Positions 45,053-54,948 are shown, counted from the first letter of the stretch. The stretch is DNA of 64,000 nt from 62-47 sp051954235 (GCA_051954235.1 JBQCHY010000116.1:97096-161095), one strand, 5' to 3'. Program-made: numbers and translations. The notes: a model not told the origin generated them from the letters alone.

Positions 45053-46126
45053 GTGACGACAACGCTTCGATACACTCCGCTGAAACGGCTTTTCCTTATC
45101 CTCGCGACGGCAAGTCTGGTCGGCGCATCTCCTGCGGCCGCGCAAAACGCCAGCGATACTCCAACTGCACCGACCCCGATCCGGTTCACGCTCGACCGCC
45201 CGATCGACGGCGCGTCCGCACCGTTCATTGTCGCGGCCACGAAGGGATATTTTCGATCCGAGGCGTTGAGCGTAACCACCGACGTCGCGAAGAGCACTGC
45301 CGACGCCATCGCGCGCATCGCGCAAGGCACCAGCGACATCGCGGTTGCCGACCTCAACGCGCTGATCCGCTTCCGAGACACAGCGAATGCGCCGGCCGTG
45401 AAGGCGGTATTCATCCTCTCCAACAGCGCACCTTATACAATCATCGCCCGCAAGAGCCGCGGGATCGCGACGCTGTCCGACATGGCCGAGAAGACGCTCG
45501 GCGTCGCCACCGATGACCTGTCGATCCGGTTCTGGCCGGCGCTTGCGGATCGCAATGGCATCGCCGCCGCCACCGTCAAGCAACAGGCTATCGGCGCGGC
45601 GGTGCGCGAACCGATGCTGGCGGCGGGACAGGTCGATGCCGTCACGGGATTCTCCTATCTGTCTGCGGTCAATCTCCGCAATCGCGGCATTCCGGCGGAC
45701 GATCTCACCGTGCTACGCTTCGCCGACTACGGCTGCCCGGCCTACGGCGCAGCGCTGATCGTCAATCCGAAATTCGCCATGGAGCAACCCGAGGCCGTGC
45801 GCGCGTTTCTGCGCGCTACGGTGAAGGGCCTGCGGCAAACCATCAAGAACCCCGGCGCGGCGATCGACGCGGTGATGGCACAGATGAACGGCGGCGAACG
45901 TCCGCTCGAACTGGAGCGATTGCGGATCGTCTTGCATGACAACATTCTCACTAACGATGTCCGGCGCAACGGCTTCGGCGCCGCCGATGCAACACGGCTC
46001 AACCAGTCGATTACGGCGCTTGCGCATGACCGCAAGTTCCGCGAGAAGCCATTGGCGAGCGATATCTTCGACCCGTCCTTCCTGCCGCCCGCTACCGACC
46101 GCCAGTTCGAGCAGGCCACCAAATAA
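45053..46126 (+). CDS. NMT1/THI5-like ABC binding protein, orphan
   Basis: The 357-residue periplasmic binding protein has a signal peptide ending ASPAAAQ (about residue 31) and the type II fold typical of SsuA/ThiY/nitrate-type solutes (TLDRPIDGASAPFIVAATKGYF, later DAVTGFSYLSAVNLRNRG). It begins with GTG; a consensus ribosome site is not evident. No permease or ATPase gene is adjacent, and the following gene is NdvA, an exporter. The ligand could be an aromatic sulfonate, pyrimidine or nitrate-like compound. Confidence 0.83.
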   Translation: MTTTLRYTPLKRLFLILATASLVGASPAAAQNASDTPTAPTPIRFTLDRPIDGASAPFIVAATKGYFRSEALSVTTDVAKSTADAIARIAQGTSDIAVADLNALIRFRDTANAPAVKAVFILSNSAPYTIIARKSRGIATLSDMAEKTLGVATDDLSIRFWPALADRNGIAAATVKQQAIGAAVREPMLAAGQVDAVTGFSYLSAVNLRNRGIPADDLTVLRFADYGCPAYGAALIVNPKFAMEQPEAVRAFLRATVKGLRQTIKNPGAAIDAVMAQMNGGERPLELERLRIVLHDNILTNDVRRNGFGAADATRLNQSITALAHDRKFREKPLASDIFDPSFLPPATDRQFEQATK

Positions 46127-46237
46127 ACGGCTGCATTCCGCCGCGCGTCCGGCTTAAATGCTGCGAATCGCCGCAGGGCCGCCGTTTTGGCGAACCCTGC
46201 GCTGCATTCACCGGTCCACGTCGCACGAGCCTGATCG

Positions 46238-48043
46238 ATGTCCCTGCTTCGCCTCTACGCCCGCGTGCTCGAACTCCTCGGCAAGGAGGCGCGGCTCGGC
46301 TGGATTCTCGCCGGCGCCAACCTGCTCTTGGCCGGCGCGCAGTTCGCCGAGCCGGTGCTGTTCGGCCGTATTGTCGATGTGCTGTCGGGCAATCCGTCCG
46401 CCGGACCGCTGGCCTCATCGACCACTTCGCCATGGCCGCTGCTCGCGGCATGGGTGGCGTTCGGCCTGTTCACCATCCTCTGCGGCGTGATCGTGGCGTT
46501 GAACGCCGACCGGCTGTCGCACCGCCAGCGGCAGGCGGTGCTGACGAGTTACTTCGAGCACATCATGCAACTGCCGTTGACCTTCCACACCGGCACCCAT
46601 TCCGGGCGGCTGATGAAAGTAATGCTGCAAGGTACCGATGCGCTGTGGCGGCTGTGGCTCGGCTTCTTCCGCGAGCACTTCGCGGCGATCATGTCGCTCC
46701 TCGTCCTGCTACCGCTATCGCTCTACATCAACTGGCGACTCGCGCTCCTGCTGTTCGGGCTGTGCATCGTCTTCACGATCCTGACCACGTTGGTGGTGCG
46801 AAAGACATTCGAAATGCAGAACGAGGTCGAGGAGCAGTACAGCAACCTTTCCGCGCGCGCCTCCGACGCGCTCGGCAACGTCGCGCTGGTGCAGAGCTTC
46901 GTGCGCATCGACGCCGAGGTGCAGGGACTGCGTGGCATTGCCGACAAGCTGCTCGCCGCGCAGATGCCGGTATTGTCATGGTGGGCGATGGTCACGGTGA
47001 TGACGCGCGCCTCCACCACCATCACCGTGCTGGCGATCTTCACCGTCGGCATCGTTCTGCACCAGCAGGGACTCACCAGCGTCGGCGAGATCGTAATGTT
47101 CGTCTCGTTCGCCACCATGCTGATCCAGAAACTCGAGCAGGTGGTCGCCTTCATCAACAACGTGTTCATGGAAGCGCCGCGGCTTCAGGAGTTCTTCAAC
47201 GTGCTCGACGCTGTGCCCGCGGTGCGCGACCGCCCCGACGCCATCGATCCCGGCCGGGTGCAGGGGCTGGTCGAATTCAACAATGTGTCGTTCTCCTATG
47301 ACGGCAAGCGCCCGGCGGTCGAGGACGTCTCCTTCACCGCGCTGCCCGGCCAGACCATCGCGCTGGTAGGTCCCACCGGCGCCGGCAAGTCCACCGCGAT
47401 CGCGCTGCTGCACCGCGCCTTCGATCCGCAGTCCGGCGTCATCAAGGTCGACGGCATGGACATTCGCGGCATGACGCTGTCGGCGCTGCGCCGGAACATC
47501 GGCGTCGTGTTTCAGGAGGCGCTGCTATTCAATCGCTCGATCGCCGACAATCTGCGGGTCGGCAAACCGGACGCCACGCTGGAGGACATGCGTACCGCGG
47601 CCGCGCGCGCGCAAGCACTCGACTTCATTGAGCGCGGCGAGCAGCAGTTCGACACCAATGCCGGCGAGCGCGGGCGCATGTTGTCGGGCGGCGAACGGCA
47701 GCGGCTGTCGATCGCCCGTGCGCTGCTCAAGGATCCGCCGATCTTGATTCTCGACGAGGCGACCTCCGCGCTCGACGCGGTGACCGAAGCCAAGGTCAAC
47801 GCCGCGCTCGACGAGGTGATGAAGGGCCGCACGACCTTCGTGATCGCGCACCGGCTCTCGACCATCCGCAACGCCACGATGATTCTGGTGTTCGAACACG
47901 GCCGCGTGATCGAGAGCGGAACATTCGATGAACTAGTGGCCCAGAGCGGTCACTTCGCTGGATTGGCGCGAGCACAGTTCATGGTGCAGGACAATGCAGC
48001 CACCGATGCCACAACGATTTCCACATCAACGGAACCGTTGTGA
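46238..48043 (+). CDS. ndvA: Cyclic beta-glucan ABC exporter, NdvA/ChvA type
   Basis: The 601-residue half-transporter combines a six-helix membrane domain (about 20-310) with a C-terminal ATPase (Walker A GPTGAGKST, signature LSGGERQR, Walker B ILILDEATSALD). The sequence from VLELLGKEARLGWILAGANLLLAGAQFAEP matches glucan exporters that move cyclic beta-glucans to the periplasm, where they act in osmoadaptation and plant contact in rhizobia. No glucan synthase gene lies beside it. Confidence 0.9.
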   Translation: MSLLRLYARVLELLGKEARLGWILAGANLLLAGAQFAEPVLFGRIVDVLSGNPSAGPLASSTTSPWPLLAAWVAFGLFTILCGVIVALNADRLSHRQRQAVLTSYFEHIMQLPLTFHTGTHSGRLMKVMLQGTDALWRLWLGFFREHFAAIMSLLVLLPLSLYINWRLALLLFGLCIVFTILTTLVVRKTFEMQNEVEEQYSNLSARASDALGNVALVQSFVRIDAEVQGLRGIADKLLAAQMPVLSWWAMVTVMTRASTTITVLAIFTVGIVLHQQGLTSVGEIVMFVSFATMLIQKLEQVVAFINNVFMEAPRLQEFFNVLDAVPAVRDRPDAIDPGRVQGLVEFNNVSFSYDGKRPAVEDVSFTALPGQTIALVGPTGAGKSTAIALLHRAFDPQSGVIKVDGMDIRGMTLSALRRNIGVVFQEALLFNRSIADNLRVGKPDATLEDMRTAAARAQALDFIERGEQQFDTNAGERGRMLSGGERQRLSIARALLKDPPILILDEATSALDAVTEAKVNAALDEVMKGRTTFVIAHRLSTIRNATMILVFEHGRVIESGTFDELVAQSGHFAGLARAQFMVQDNAATDATTISTSTEPL

Positions 48044-48266
48044 GCACACATGATTTCGATTGTCGCGGCACCGTCGAAATTCAGCCCCTTTCATCTACGA
48101 ATTAACGCCTTCGCCTCTATTCTGAGGCAAGCTGGGGGTATAGGCTTTACCATCCCGCGAAAACGCTCGCGCTTCACCGAGCGCTCCATAGCCTGACAAC
48201 GCGAAGACCCAACCATCGTCGAGGTCCGGTCTTCGTTGATTGATCGCAAAGGACCGGATTCGGATC

Positions 48267-49739
48267 GTGCATTTTTTCCGCGCTGCGCCTGCCACCTTTC
48301 TGAGTTGCCTTCTCCTCATCGCGGGATTTGCCGTGACGTCCGCCACGCCGGCGCGGGCGCATGCCGAAGCCACGCTGCTGGTCGAGGCCGATAGCGGCAA
48401 GGTGCTCGAAGCGGAGAACGCCACGTTCCCGTGGCATCCGGCGTCGCTGACCAAGGTGATGACGGCCTATGTCACGTTGAAAGCGGTCAAGGACGGTAAG
48501 ATCACGCTCGATACGCTGGTCACGGTGTCGCCGCATGCCGCCGCCGAAAAGCCGTCGAAGATGGGGTTCCCGCCTGGCACGCAACTCACCGTCGATAACG
48601 CGCTCAAGATGATGATGGTGAAGTCCGCCAACGACATGGCCGTGGTGCTGGCGGAAGGCGTCGGTGGCTCCGTCGACGGCTTCTCGGCGATGATGAACCA
48701 GACCGCCGCGCGGCTCGGCATGACGCAGACCACCTACGTCAACCCCAACGGCTTGCCGGACGATCGCCAGGTTACCTCGGCACGCGACCTCGCCATCCTG
48801 GCGCGCGCCTTCATCCGCGACCTGCCGGAATACGAATACTTCGTGCACATTCCCTCGATCCGGTACGGCCGTCGCGTCACGCAGAACTTCAACAAGCTGA
48901 TCGGCCGCTTCCCCGGCGCCGACGGCATGAAGACCGGCTTCATCTGCGCCTCCGGCTTCAACCTGATGGCCACCGCAACGCAGAACGGCCGCCGCCTGAT
49001 CGCCGTGGTGCTCGGCGCCTCCTCGTCGCAGATGCGCTCGATCAAGGCGATCAAGCTGCTGGAGCGCGGCTTTGCCGGCACGAATAACCTGACCTGGCTG
49101 CGGCCGGCGCTGGGCACCGTCGACAATCTTGCGCCGATCGCCGCCGCGCCGCCGGACCTGCGCGACGACGTCTGCGGCCCACGCCGCAAGCGCCCGGCCA
49201 GCGATGACCCCGAAGACGATATCGCCAGCGTCGTCACCAACAATCCGGCGCTGAGCTTCTTCGCCGATGGCCTCAAGGCGCCGACCCTGCGGCCGGAGGA
49301 CATGTTGGCGGCAGCGCCCGCACCGTCCGATCCGGTAATCGTCTATACCGGCCCGACCAAGCGCGGCGCCGACCTGATTGCGACGGCCGCCGCCGACGCA
49401 GCCGCGCAGGAAGCTGCCGCGGAAAACTATCGCAAGTCGCGCGCCGCCAAGCGCCGTGGCGGCAAGGCTCACGCCAGCACCGACAGCAAGGGCAACAAGC
49501 GGACCACCGTCACCATCGATACGAAGAAACCGGCCGCCGGCACCAGGAGCGCGGACGCGGGCGAGACCAAGAGCAAGCCGGCCAGCAAGCCGAGCGCGAA
49601 ACCGGCCGCGCATGCAGCGGCCAAACCGGCTGAGAAGCCGGCAGCCCACAAGCCCGCCGCCAAACCGGCGGCAGCAGCGAAGCCGGCGCCGAAGGGCACG
49701 CCGAAACACGCGGCGAGCGAAAACAAGCCGAAAAACTGA
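48267..49739 (+). CDS. D-alanyl-D-alanine carboxypeptidase with basic tail
   Basis: This penicillin-binding protein of the DacA/PBP5 type trims the terminal D-Ala of wall peptides. Signal peptide 1-33; catalytic S60-L-T-K63, S120-A-N122 and K222-T-G. After the catalytic domain comes an unusual 130-residue tail rich in Ala, Lys and Pro (KPAAHKPAAKPAAAAKPAPK), likely disordered and basic, which may bind wall polymers. The start is uncertain: GTG 48267 fits the signal peptide best, TTG 48240 is an alternative. Length 490. Confidence 0.88.
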   Translation: MHFFRAAPATFLSCLLLIAGFAVTSATPARAHAEATLLVEADSGKVLEAENATFPWHPASLTKVMTAYVTLKAVKDGKITLDTLVTVSPHAAAEKPSKMGFPPGTQLTVDNALKMMMVKSANDMAVVLAEGVGGSVDGFSAMMNQTAARLGMTQTTYVNPNGLPDDRQVTSARDLAILARAFIRDLPEYEYFVHIPSIRYGRRVTQNFNKLIGRFPGADGMKTGFICASGFNLMATATQNGRRLIAVVLGASSSQMRSIKAIKLLERGFAGTNNLTWLRPALGTVDNLAPIAAAPPDLRDDVCGPRRKRPASDDPEDDIASVVTNNPALSFFADGLKAPTLRPEDMLAAAPAPSDPVIVYTGPTKRGADLIATAAADAAAQEAAAENYRKSRAAKRRGGKAHASTDSKGNKRTTVTIDTKKPAAGTRSADAGETKSKPASKPSAKPAAHAAAKPAEKPAAHKPAAKPAAAAKPAPKGTPKHAASENKPKN

Positions 49740-49936
49740 TTTTTCCTCTTCCGACACCGCTCGCGAGCAGCGCGGCCATGCGTCGTTAAAGCGCAGGCCG
49801 CTTGCCAATTGCGCGAGCTTTGCCCGATACTTCCCAAGGAGCTGGCAGTCCGCGACAGAACGGACAAGCCGCCCGGACAATCGGATTTCGACGCCCTCGC
49901 GATAACCGCGATCGGACGTCAACAAGGGGAAGCACC

Positions 49937-51622
49937 ATGGAACGGATCTGGCTCAAGCACTACCCGGCGGGAGTGCCTGCGGATATCGACGTCACGCAGT
50001 ATGGGTCGCTGGTCGAACTGCTGGAGGAAAGCTTCACCAAGTTCCGCGACCGCAAGGCCTTCATCTGCATGGACAAGGCCATCACCTATCGCGAACTCGA
50101 CGAGATGTCACGGGCGCTCGCCGCCTATCTGCAAAGCAAGGGGCTGGCGAAGGGCGCGCGCGTCGCGCTGATGATGCCCAATGTGCTGCAATATCCGGTG
50201 GCGACCGCCGCCGTGCTACGCGCCGGCTATGCGGTGGTCAACGTCAATCCGCTCTACACACCGCGCGAGCTTGAGCACCAGCTCAAGGACTCCGGCGCCG
50301 AAGCCATCATCGTACTGGAGAACTTCGCGTCGACCGTCGAGAAGGTGATCGCGAAAACCAACGTCAAACACGTCATCGTTGGCAGCATGGGCGACTTGCT
50401 CGGCTTCAAGGGCGTCATCGTCAATCTGGTGGTCCGCCGCGTGAAGAAGATGGTGCCGGCCTATTCGCTGCCGGGCGCGATGGCGTTCAACGACGCGTTG
50501 TCGGCGGGACGCGGCATGAAGCTACAGAAGCCTGCGATCACCCGCGAGGACGTGGCGTTCCTGCAATACACCGGCGGCACCACCGGCGTGTCCAAGGGCG
50601 CGACGCTGCTTCACAGCAACATCATCGCCAACATGTTGCAGAACGACGCGTGGCTGCAACCGGCCTTGAAGAAACCGCCGGTGGTCGATCAACTGTTCAT
50701 CGTCTGCGCGCTGCCGCTCTATCATATCTTCGCGCTGACGGCGTGTTTCCTGCTCGGCGTGCGCGCCGGCGGCGTCAATCTGCTGATTCCCAATCCGCGC
50801 GACATCGGCGGCTTCATCAAGGAATTGCAGAAGTATCAGGTCAACAGCTTCCCGGCGGTCAACACGCTCTACAACGCGTTGGTCAACCATCCGGACTTCG
50901 GCAAGATCGACTTCTCCAAACTGAAGGCCTCTTTCGGCGGCGGCATGGCGACGCAGAAACCGGTCGCAGAAGCCTGGTTGAAAGCCACCGGCTGCGCGCT
51001 GTCGGAAGGTTACGGCCTGTCGGAAACCTCGCCGACGCTGACCTGCAACCCGGCCGACACCGACAAATACACCGGCACCATCGGACTGCCGGTGCCGTCG
51101 ACGTGGCTGTCGATCCGCGACGACGACGGCAACGAACTGCCGCTCGGCGAAGCCGGCGAGATTTGCGCCAAGGGTCCGCAGGTGATGGCGGGCTACTGGA
51201 ACCGGCCGGACGAAACCGCCAAGGTGATGACGCCGGACGGTTACTTCCGCACCGGCGACGTCGGCGTGATGGACGAGCGCGGCTACACCAAGATCGTCGA
51301 CCGCAAGAAGGACATGATCCTGGTCTCCGGCTTCAACGTTTATCCGAACGAGATCGAGGAAGTGATCGCGAGCCATCCGGGTGTGCTGGAATGCGCGGTG
51401 ATCGGCGTGCCGGATCCGAAGTCCACCGAAACGGTGAAGGCCTTCGTGGTGAAGAAGGATCCCAACCTCACCGCCGAGGACGTCATCAAGTTCTGCGCCA
51501 CCCAACTCACCGGCTACAAGGTGCCCAAGTACGTCGAATTCCGCACCGAACTGCCCAAGACCAACGTCGGCAAGATCCTGCGCCGCGAGTTGCGTGACGA
51601 GAAAAAGCAGGCGGCGGCGTAA
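49937..51622 (+). CDS. fadD: Long-chain fatty-acid-CoA ligase (FadD)
   Basis: The 561-residue AMP-forming synthetase has the nucleotide loop YTGGTTGVSKGA, the FadD-type segment EGYGLSETSPTLT, and the adenylate motif DGYFRTGDVGVMDERGY with KDMILVSGFNVYPNEIEEV. It activates long-chain fatty acids for beta-oxidation or lipid use. ATG 49937 is chosen with AGGGGAAG upstream; a longer reading from 49802 is not family-like. It is a single gene, followed by a hairpin. Confidence 0.93.
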   Translation: MERIWLKHYPAGVPADIDVTQYGSLVELLEESFTKFRDRKAFICMDKAITYRELDEMSRALAAYLQSKGLAKGARVALMMPNVLQYPVATAAVLRAGYAVVNVNPLYTPRELEHQLKDSGAEAIIVLENFASTVEKVIAKTNVKHVIVGSMGDLLGFKGVIVNLVVRRVKKMVPAYSLPGAMAFNDALSAGRGMKLQKPAITREDVAFLQYTGGTTGVSKGATLLHSNIIANMLQNDAWLQPALKKPPVVDQLFIVCALPLYHIFALTACFLLGVRAGGVNLLIPNPRDIGGFIKELQKYQVNSFPAVNTLYNALVNHPDFGKIDFSKLKASFGGGMATQKPVAEAWLKATGCALSEGYGLSETSPTLTCNPADTDKYTGTIGLPVPSTWLSIRDDDGNELPLGEAGEICAKGPQVMAGYWNRPDETAKVMTPDGYFRTGDVGVMDERGYTKIVDRKKDMILVSGFNVYPNEIEEVIASHPGVLECAVIGVPDPKSTETVKAFVVKKDPNLTAEDVIKFCATQLTGYKVPKYVEFRTELPKTNVGKILRRELRDEKKQAAA

Positions 51623-51671
51623 GAGCGTTGCACCCATGCAGAGGCTCGGTTTGCGCTCTCACTCTCAACGA

Positions 51672-51697
51672 GTCGTCCCCGCGCAGGCGGGGACGAC
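51672..51697. terminator. GC hairpin between fadD and DUF924 genes
   Basis: A 10-bp perfect stem GTCGTCCCCG/CGGGGACGAC around CGCAGG lies 49 bases after the fadD stop. No T-run follows. A related partial sequence (GCAGGCGGGGACGAC) occurs at 56969-56983, so it may be a dispersed element as much as a terminator. Confidence 0.5.
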
Positions 51698-51713
51698 GCC
51701 CGTGGGTGTTGCG

Positions 51714-52277
51714 ATGACTGAGAATCATAACTCATCCCCTCCCACTCCCACCGAGATCATCACGTTCTGGCGCGACGCCGGATATGAGCGCTGGTACAAA
51801 AAGGATGAAGCGTTCGACGCCGAGATTCGGCGGCGCCTTCTCGCGACCTGGGAAGCGGCGCTCGCCGGTCAACGCGACGATTGGCAAGACAGCGACGAAG
51901 GCACGCTGGCGCTACTCATCGTGCTGGATCAGTTTCCCCGCAACATGTTTCGCGGCGATCCACGGACCTTTGCGAGCGATCCGAAAGCGCGCGAGGTCGC
52001 GGACCGCGCTATTGCACGCGGCGTCGATCAGCGTCTCGACAGTGTGATGCGGCAGTTCGTCTATCTGCCGTTCGAGCACTCGGAGGCTCTCGCGGATCAG
52101 GAACGCAGCGTCGCGTTGTTCAAGGCGCTGGGCGACGCCGAGAACCTGCGTTACGCCGAAATTCACGAGGACATCATCCGCAAGTTCGGCCGTTTCCCGC
52201 ATCGCAATCCGGTGCTGGGACGCGACACGACAGAAGCCGAGCAGGCGTTCCTGACGAGCGGCGGATTTGCAGGCTGA
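51714..52277 (+). CDS. DUF924 family protein
   Basis: The 187-residue soluble protein has the DUF924 features: FWRDAGYERWYKKDEAFD near the start, the central LLIVLDQFPRNMFRG, and FVYLPFEHSEALADQERSVALF with YAEIHEDIIRKFGRFPHRN. DUF924 is a helical, TPR-like fold with no assigned chemistry. ATG 51714 lies directly after a GC hairpin. No linked gene gives a clue. Confidence 0.87.
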   Translation: MTENHNSSPPTPTEIITFWRDAGYERWYKKDEAFDAEIRRRLLATWEAALAGQRDDWQDSDEGTLALLIVLDQFPRNMFRGDPRTFASDPKAREVADRAIARGVDQRLDSVMRQFVYLPFEHSEALADQERSVALFKALGDAENLRYAEIHEDIIRKFGRFPHRNPVLGRDTTEAEQAFLTSGGFAG

Positions 52278-52307
52278 GGAAAATCGAGACGGCGCGAACG
52301 CGCCGCG

Positions 52308-52817
52308 TCAGTTGGTCCAGGCGAACGCCACCTTATCGAGCGTCTTGGGACCGAACTGCTCCGACGAGCGCGCCACCATGCGGCCGCCGAGCGCGCGATA
52401 GAATTCGGTGGCGGGTTCGTTGTCGGACAATGCCCAGATCACCATGCTCTTGAGCCCGCTCTGTACCAGATCGCGACGCGCGGCGGTGAAGAGGCGGCGA
52501 CCGAATCCGAGGCCCTGAAATTCCGGCCGCAGATAGAGCTCGTAAATCTCGCCTTCGAAATGCAGGCTGCGAGCGCGGTTGCGGCCGTAATTGGCATAAC
52601 CCGCGACCTTGTCGCCGAACACCAGCACGCTGACGCGGCTACCCTTGCGGATGGCGCTTTGCCACCAATGAGGCCCGCGCCGGTTGATCAGCTTGTCCAG
52701 CTCCGCGCCGGGAATGATGCCCTGATAGGCGGAACGCCAGGCATCGTCATGCGTTGATGCGACCGCGGATGCATCCGCAGTTTTGGCCGGCCGGACCTCG
52801 ATCAGGGTTGTGCTCAT
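52308..52817 (-). CDS. GNAT-family N-acetyltransferase
   Basis: The 169-residue acetyltransferase has the acetyl-CoA binding segment LYLRPEFQGLGFGRRLF and a C-terminal YRALGG motif, both diagnostic of GNAT enzymes. ATG 52817 is preferred over a longer reading. It converges on the DUF924 gene with 30 bp between the stops. The acceptor substrate is unknown. Confidence 0.87.
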   Translation of the reverse strand: MSTTLIEVRPAKTADASAVASTHDDAWRSAYQGIIPGAELDKLINRRGPHWWQSAIRKGSRVSVLVFGDKVAGYANYGRNRARSLHFEGEIYELYLRPEFQGLGFGRRLFTAARRDLVQSGLKSMVIWALSDNEPATEFYRALGGRMVARSSEQFGPKTLDKVAFAWTN

Positions 52818-53189
52818 GCACCTAATCAAAGCAAGACATCGGCCCGGCTTCAAGCTCCATCGTTAATATTCGGTTAATATGTGGATTTCCAGCATCACCA
52901 GCCGGCTGACGTGTACCGGAAAGAGACAGGTTCGGGCCAAGATTCTCCACCGGAACCGTTTCCGCCAGTGCCGCAGCCCATAGTTCTTGCGCCGCACACA
53001 AGCCCCGAATCGCGGCATGAGGCTGAAAGCCGCAGACGCGGACGAATTGTTACCAGCGCGCGGACACTGCGAGCTTTTTTGCCTCGTTAGAATTTCTCCA
53101 ACGTCATCAAGCGCGAGCCGCTCGATTGACAAGGTGCCCGACGTGCCCGCTACCGTTGGATGAACACACCTTGTCGAACGGAGATCATT
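52818..53189. other. Gene-free stretch with a promoter-like element
   Basis: No protein-like reading frame was found. A TTGACA at 53126-53131 with a weak GCTACC 17 bases later could serve the PepSY gene; the rest is featureless. Confidence 0.4.
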
Positions 53190-53474
53190 ATGCTGCATCT
53201 CAAGTCATTCGCGCCAGCCCTTGTGATGGGACTTCTGGTAAGTTCAGGCGCGTTGGCGGACGGCTATACGAAATGCACCAAGGCTCAACGCTCGTCATGG
53301 AAGCCGGTGGCGGAAGCAGAAGCCAAGGCCAAGGCGGACGGCTACGAAGTGCAACGGTCCAAGATCGAGGGCACTTGCTACGAGGTTTACGCCAAGAAGG
53401 AAAGCAAGCTCTACGAGCTATTCTATAACCCGCAAGACCTGAGCCTCAAGCATACCAAGACGCGAAAGAACTGA
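53190..53474 (+). CDS. PepSY-domain small secreted protein
   Basis: The 94-residue protein has a signal peptide (about 1-24, ending SSGALA) and a PepSY-like domain with SSWKPVAEAEAKAKADGYEVQRSKIEGTCYEVYAKK. Such proteins inhibit periplasmic proteases or bind ligands. ATG 53190 has CGGAGA upstream and is chosen over 53160. A TTGACA-like promoter lies about 60 bases before it. Confidence 0.85.
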   Translation: MLHLKSFAPALVMGLLVSSGALADGYTKCTKAQRSSWKPVAEAEAKAKADGYEVQRSKIEGTCYEVYAKKESKLYELFYNPQDLSLKHTKTRKN

Positions 53475-53496
53475 CGCGAGCAGCACCATGCAATTC

Positions 53497-54759
53497 TTAC
53501 GGTCTTGCGCGGCGGCTATTACTTGTACTTGCCGCCAGAATTTCGCACGCGGCGCGTTCGCCACTGTCGCGTGCGCCGTGGGCAGTGGAGAAGAAATTCG
53601 GCGACGTCGCCTCCCCCGCGAAGAACAGCCGATTTTCCACCGGAGCGGCGAGCACCGCGCGGCAGTCCGCGCAGCCGGGCATCGCATGCGAATAGGAGCC
53701 CCGCGCGAACGGATCGTGCGCCCAGCGCGAGGACGCCAGCGGCGTCAGTTTGCGACGAAAATCCGAGCCGAGCATCGAAACGATTTCGTCGATGCTCTGC
53801 GCCGCCAGCGCGCCCTCGCCGGCGTCTTCGAGTTCCCGCGCGAAGCGACCGCCGAAGAAACCTTCGATGCACGGCTGGCCGAACGGCCGGGTGTGATACG
53901 TCCCCATCGCGGTCCGCATTAATGCGCCGCGCAGGCTTCCGTCGACCGGCAATGCGTCCGGTTCATCGAGCCGCAGCATCACCTTGTCCGCAAGCCCGAG
54001 CGGCAGCCCGCGCGCAGCACCCACCTTTGCAGGCAATGCCGGCGAGAAACGGATCGCCTCATCCGCGATCAGGTTGGTCGGCACTGTGATAATGACTTTC
54101 GCCGCGCTCAATGTCCCGCGCGACGTCTCGATGCGCACGCGCGCGCCGGAATGATCGATCAGCGTCACGTTGGTGTTGAGCGCAACATTGAGACTCGCGC
54201 CATAAGCGGCGATCAACGCGCCGTAGCCACGCCGCACCCGCCAGTTGATCTCGGTGTCCTCGTAGGCATCCATGTCGTAGACCGACACCTGATCGAGTTC
54301 GCAACCGTTGATGTAAGTCGAGATCGCATCGATCATCGGATTCCAGCGATTGCCCGGCTCCAGCCATTCGCTGGCAACGCTGTCTTGCGGCCCGTCGGAG
54401 GCATCTTCGGCGCGCTCGTAGAACGCATCGAGCGCACCGAGAAACTCGGCACGTTCGCGCGGCGGAAACGCCGGGTGCGACGATTGCTCGCGCCACGGCG
54501 GACGGTTGCGATCGACTTCAAAATCAAGTTTTTCCGCGATGGCGACGAACGAGTTCCTGTCGGCGGAATGCAGCCAGCCGCAACCGACATCGAACACGAC
54601 ATCCGGCGCGGCAAGAACAGTCTGGCTGCGCCCGCCCAAACGATCGCGCGCTTCCAGCACGACGACTGAAAGACCGGAATCTTTCAACGCGTTGGCCGCG
54701 CCGAGTCCGGCAGCGCCGGCGCCAATGATCGCGACATCGATATCGGAGGGGAGAGACAT
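53497..54759 (-). CDS. FAD-dependent amine oxidase family protein
   Basis: The 420-residue flavoprotein has a GAGAAG FAD loop at residues 13-18 with the ribose-binding E36 in LEARDRLGGRS, and the C-terminal FAGEATSPNFFSTAHGARDSGERAA that closes the FAD site. Members oxidise mono- or polyamines to aldehydes plus hydrogen peroxide. The substrate is unknown. It converges on the PepSY gene and its upstream region contains a palindromic repeat and short GGTGAAT repeats. Confidence 0.88.
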   Translation of the reverse strand: MSLPSDIDVAIIGAGAAGLGAANALKDSGLSVVVLEARDRLGGRSQTVLAAPDVVFDVGCGWLHSADRNSFVAIAEKLDFEVDRNRPPWREQSSHPAFPPRERAEFLGALDAFYERAEDASDGPQDSVASEWLEPGNRWNPMIDAISTYINGCELDQVSVYDMDAYEDTEINWRVRRGYGALIAAYGASLNVALNTNVTLIDHSGARVRIETSRGTLSAAKVIITVPTNLIADEAIRFSPALPAKVGAARGLPLGLADKVMLRLDEPDALPVDGSLRGALMRTAMGTYHTRPFGQPCIEGFFGGRFARELEDAGEGALAAQSIDEIVSMLGSDFRRKLTPLASSRWAHDPFARGSYSHAMPGCADCRAVLAAPVENRLFFAGEATSPNFFSTAHGARDSGERAACEILAASTSNSRRARP

Positions 54760-54819
54760 AAGGGCACGGCGAATAGCTGATGGTGAATGGTGAATAGCTT
54801 ACACCATCCACCTTTCGCT

Positions 54820-54910
54820 CGTCATGCCCGCGCTTGTCGCGGGCATCCACGTCTTGGGGGCATATGTCGGATCAAAGACGTGGATGGCCGGGACAAGCCC
54901 GGCCATGACG
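54820..54910. repeat. Dispersed palindromic repeat, GTCATGCCCGGGC family
   Basis: Two hairpin arms (GTCATGCCCGCGC...GCGGGCATCC and GGCCGGG...CCCGGCCATGAC) linked by ATCCACGTCTT / AAGACGTGGAT lie between the amine oxidase start and the bipA stop, 38 bases downstream of the latter on the minus strand. It may double as the bipA terminator. Confidence 0.85.
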
Positions 54911-54948
54911 AATTTTCCGCTTCGATGATAATAAGGAGGGGATGACGC

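Noticed and set aside
48174..49925. A 583-residue minus-strand reading opposite the carboxypeptidase gene
   Set aside because: It is Arg/Gly/Ala-rich with no domain and is the mirror of a gene with intact SxxK, SxN and KTG motifs.
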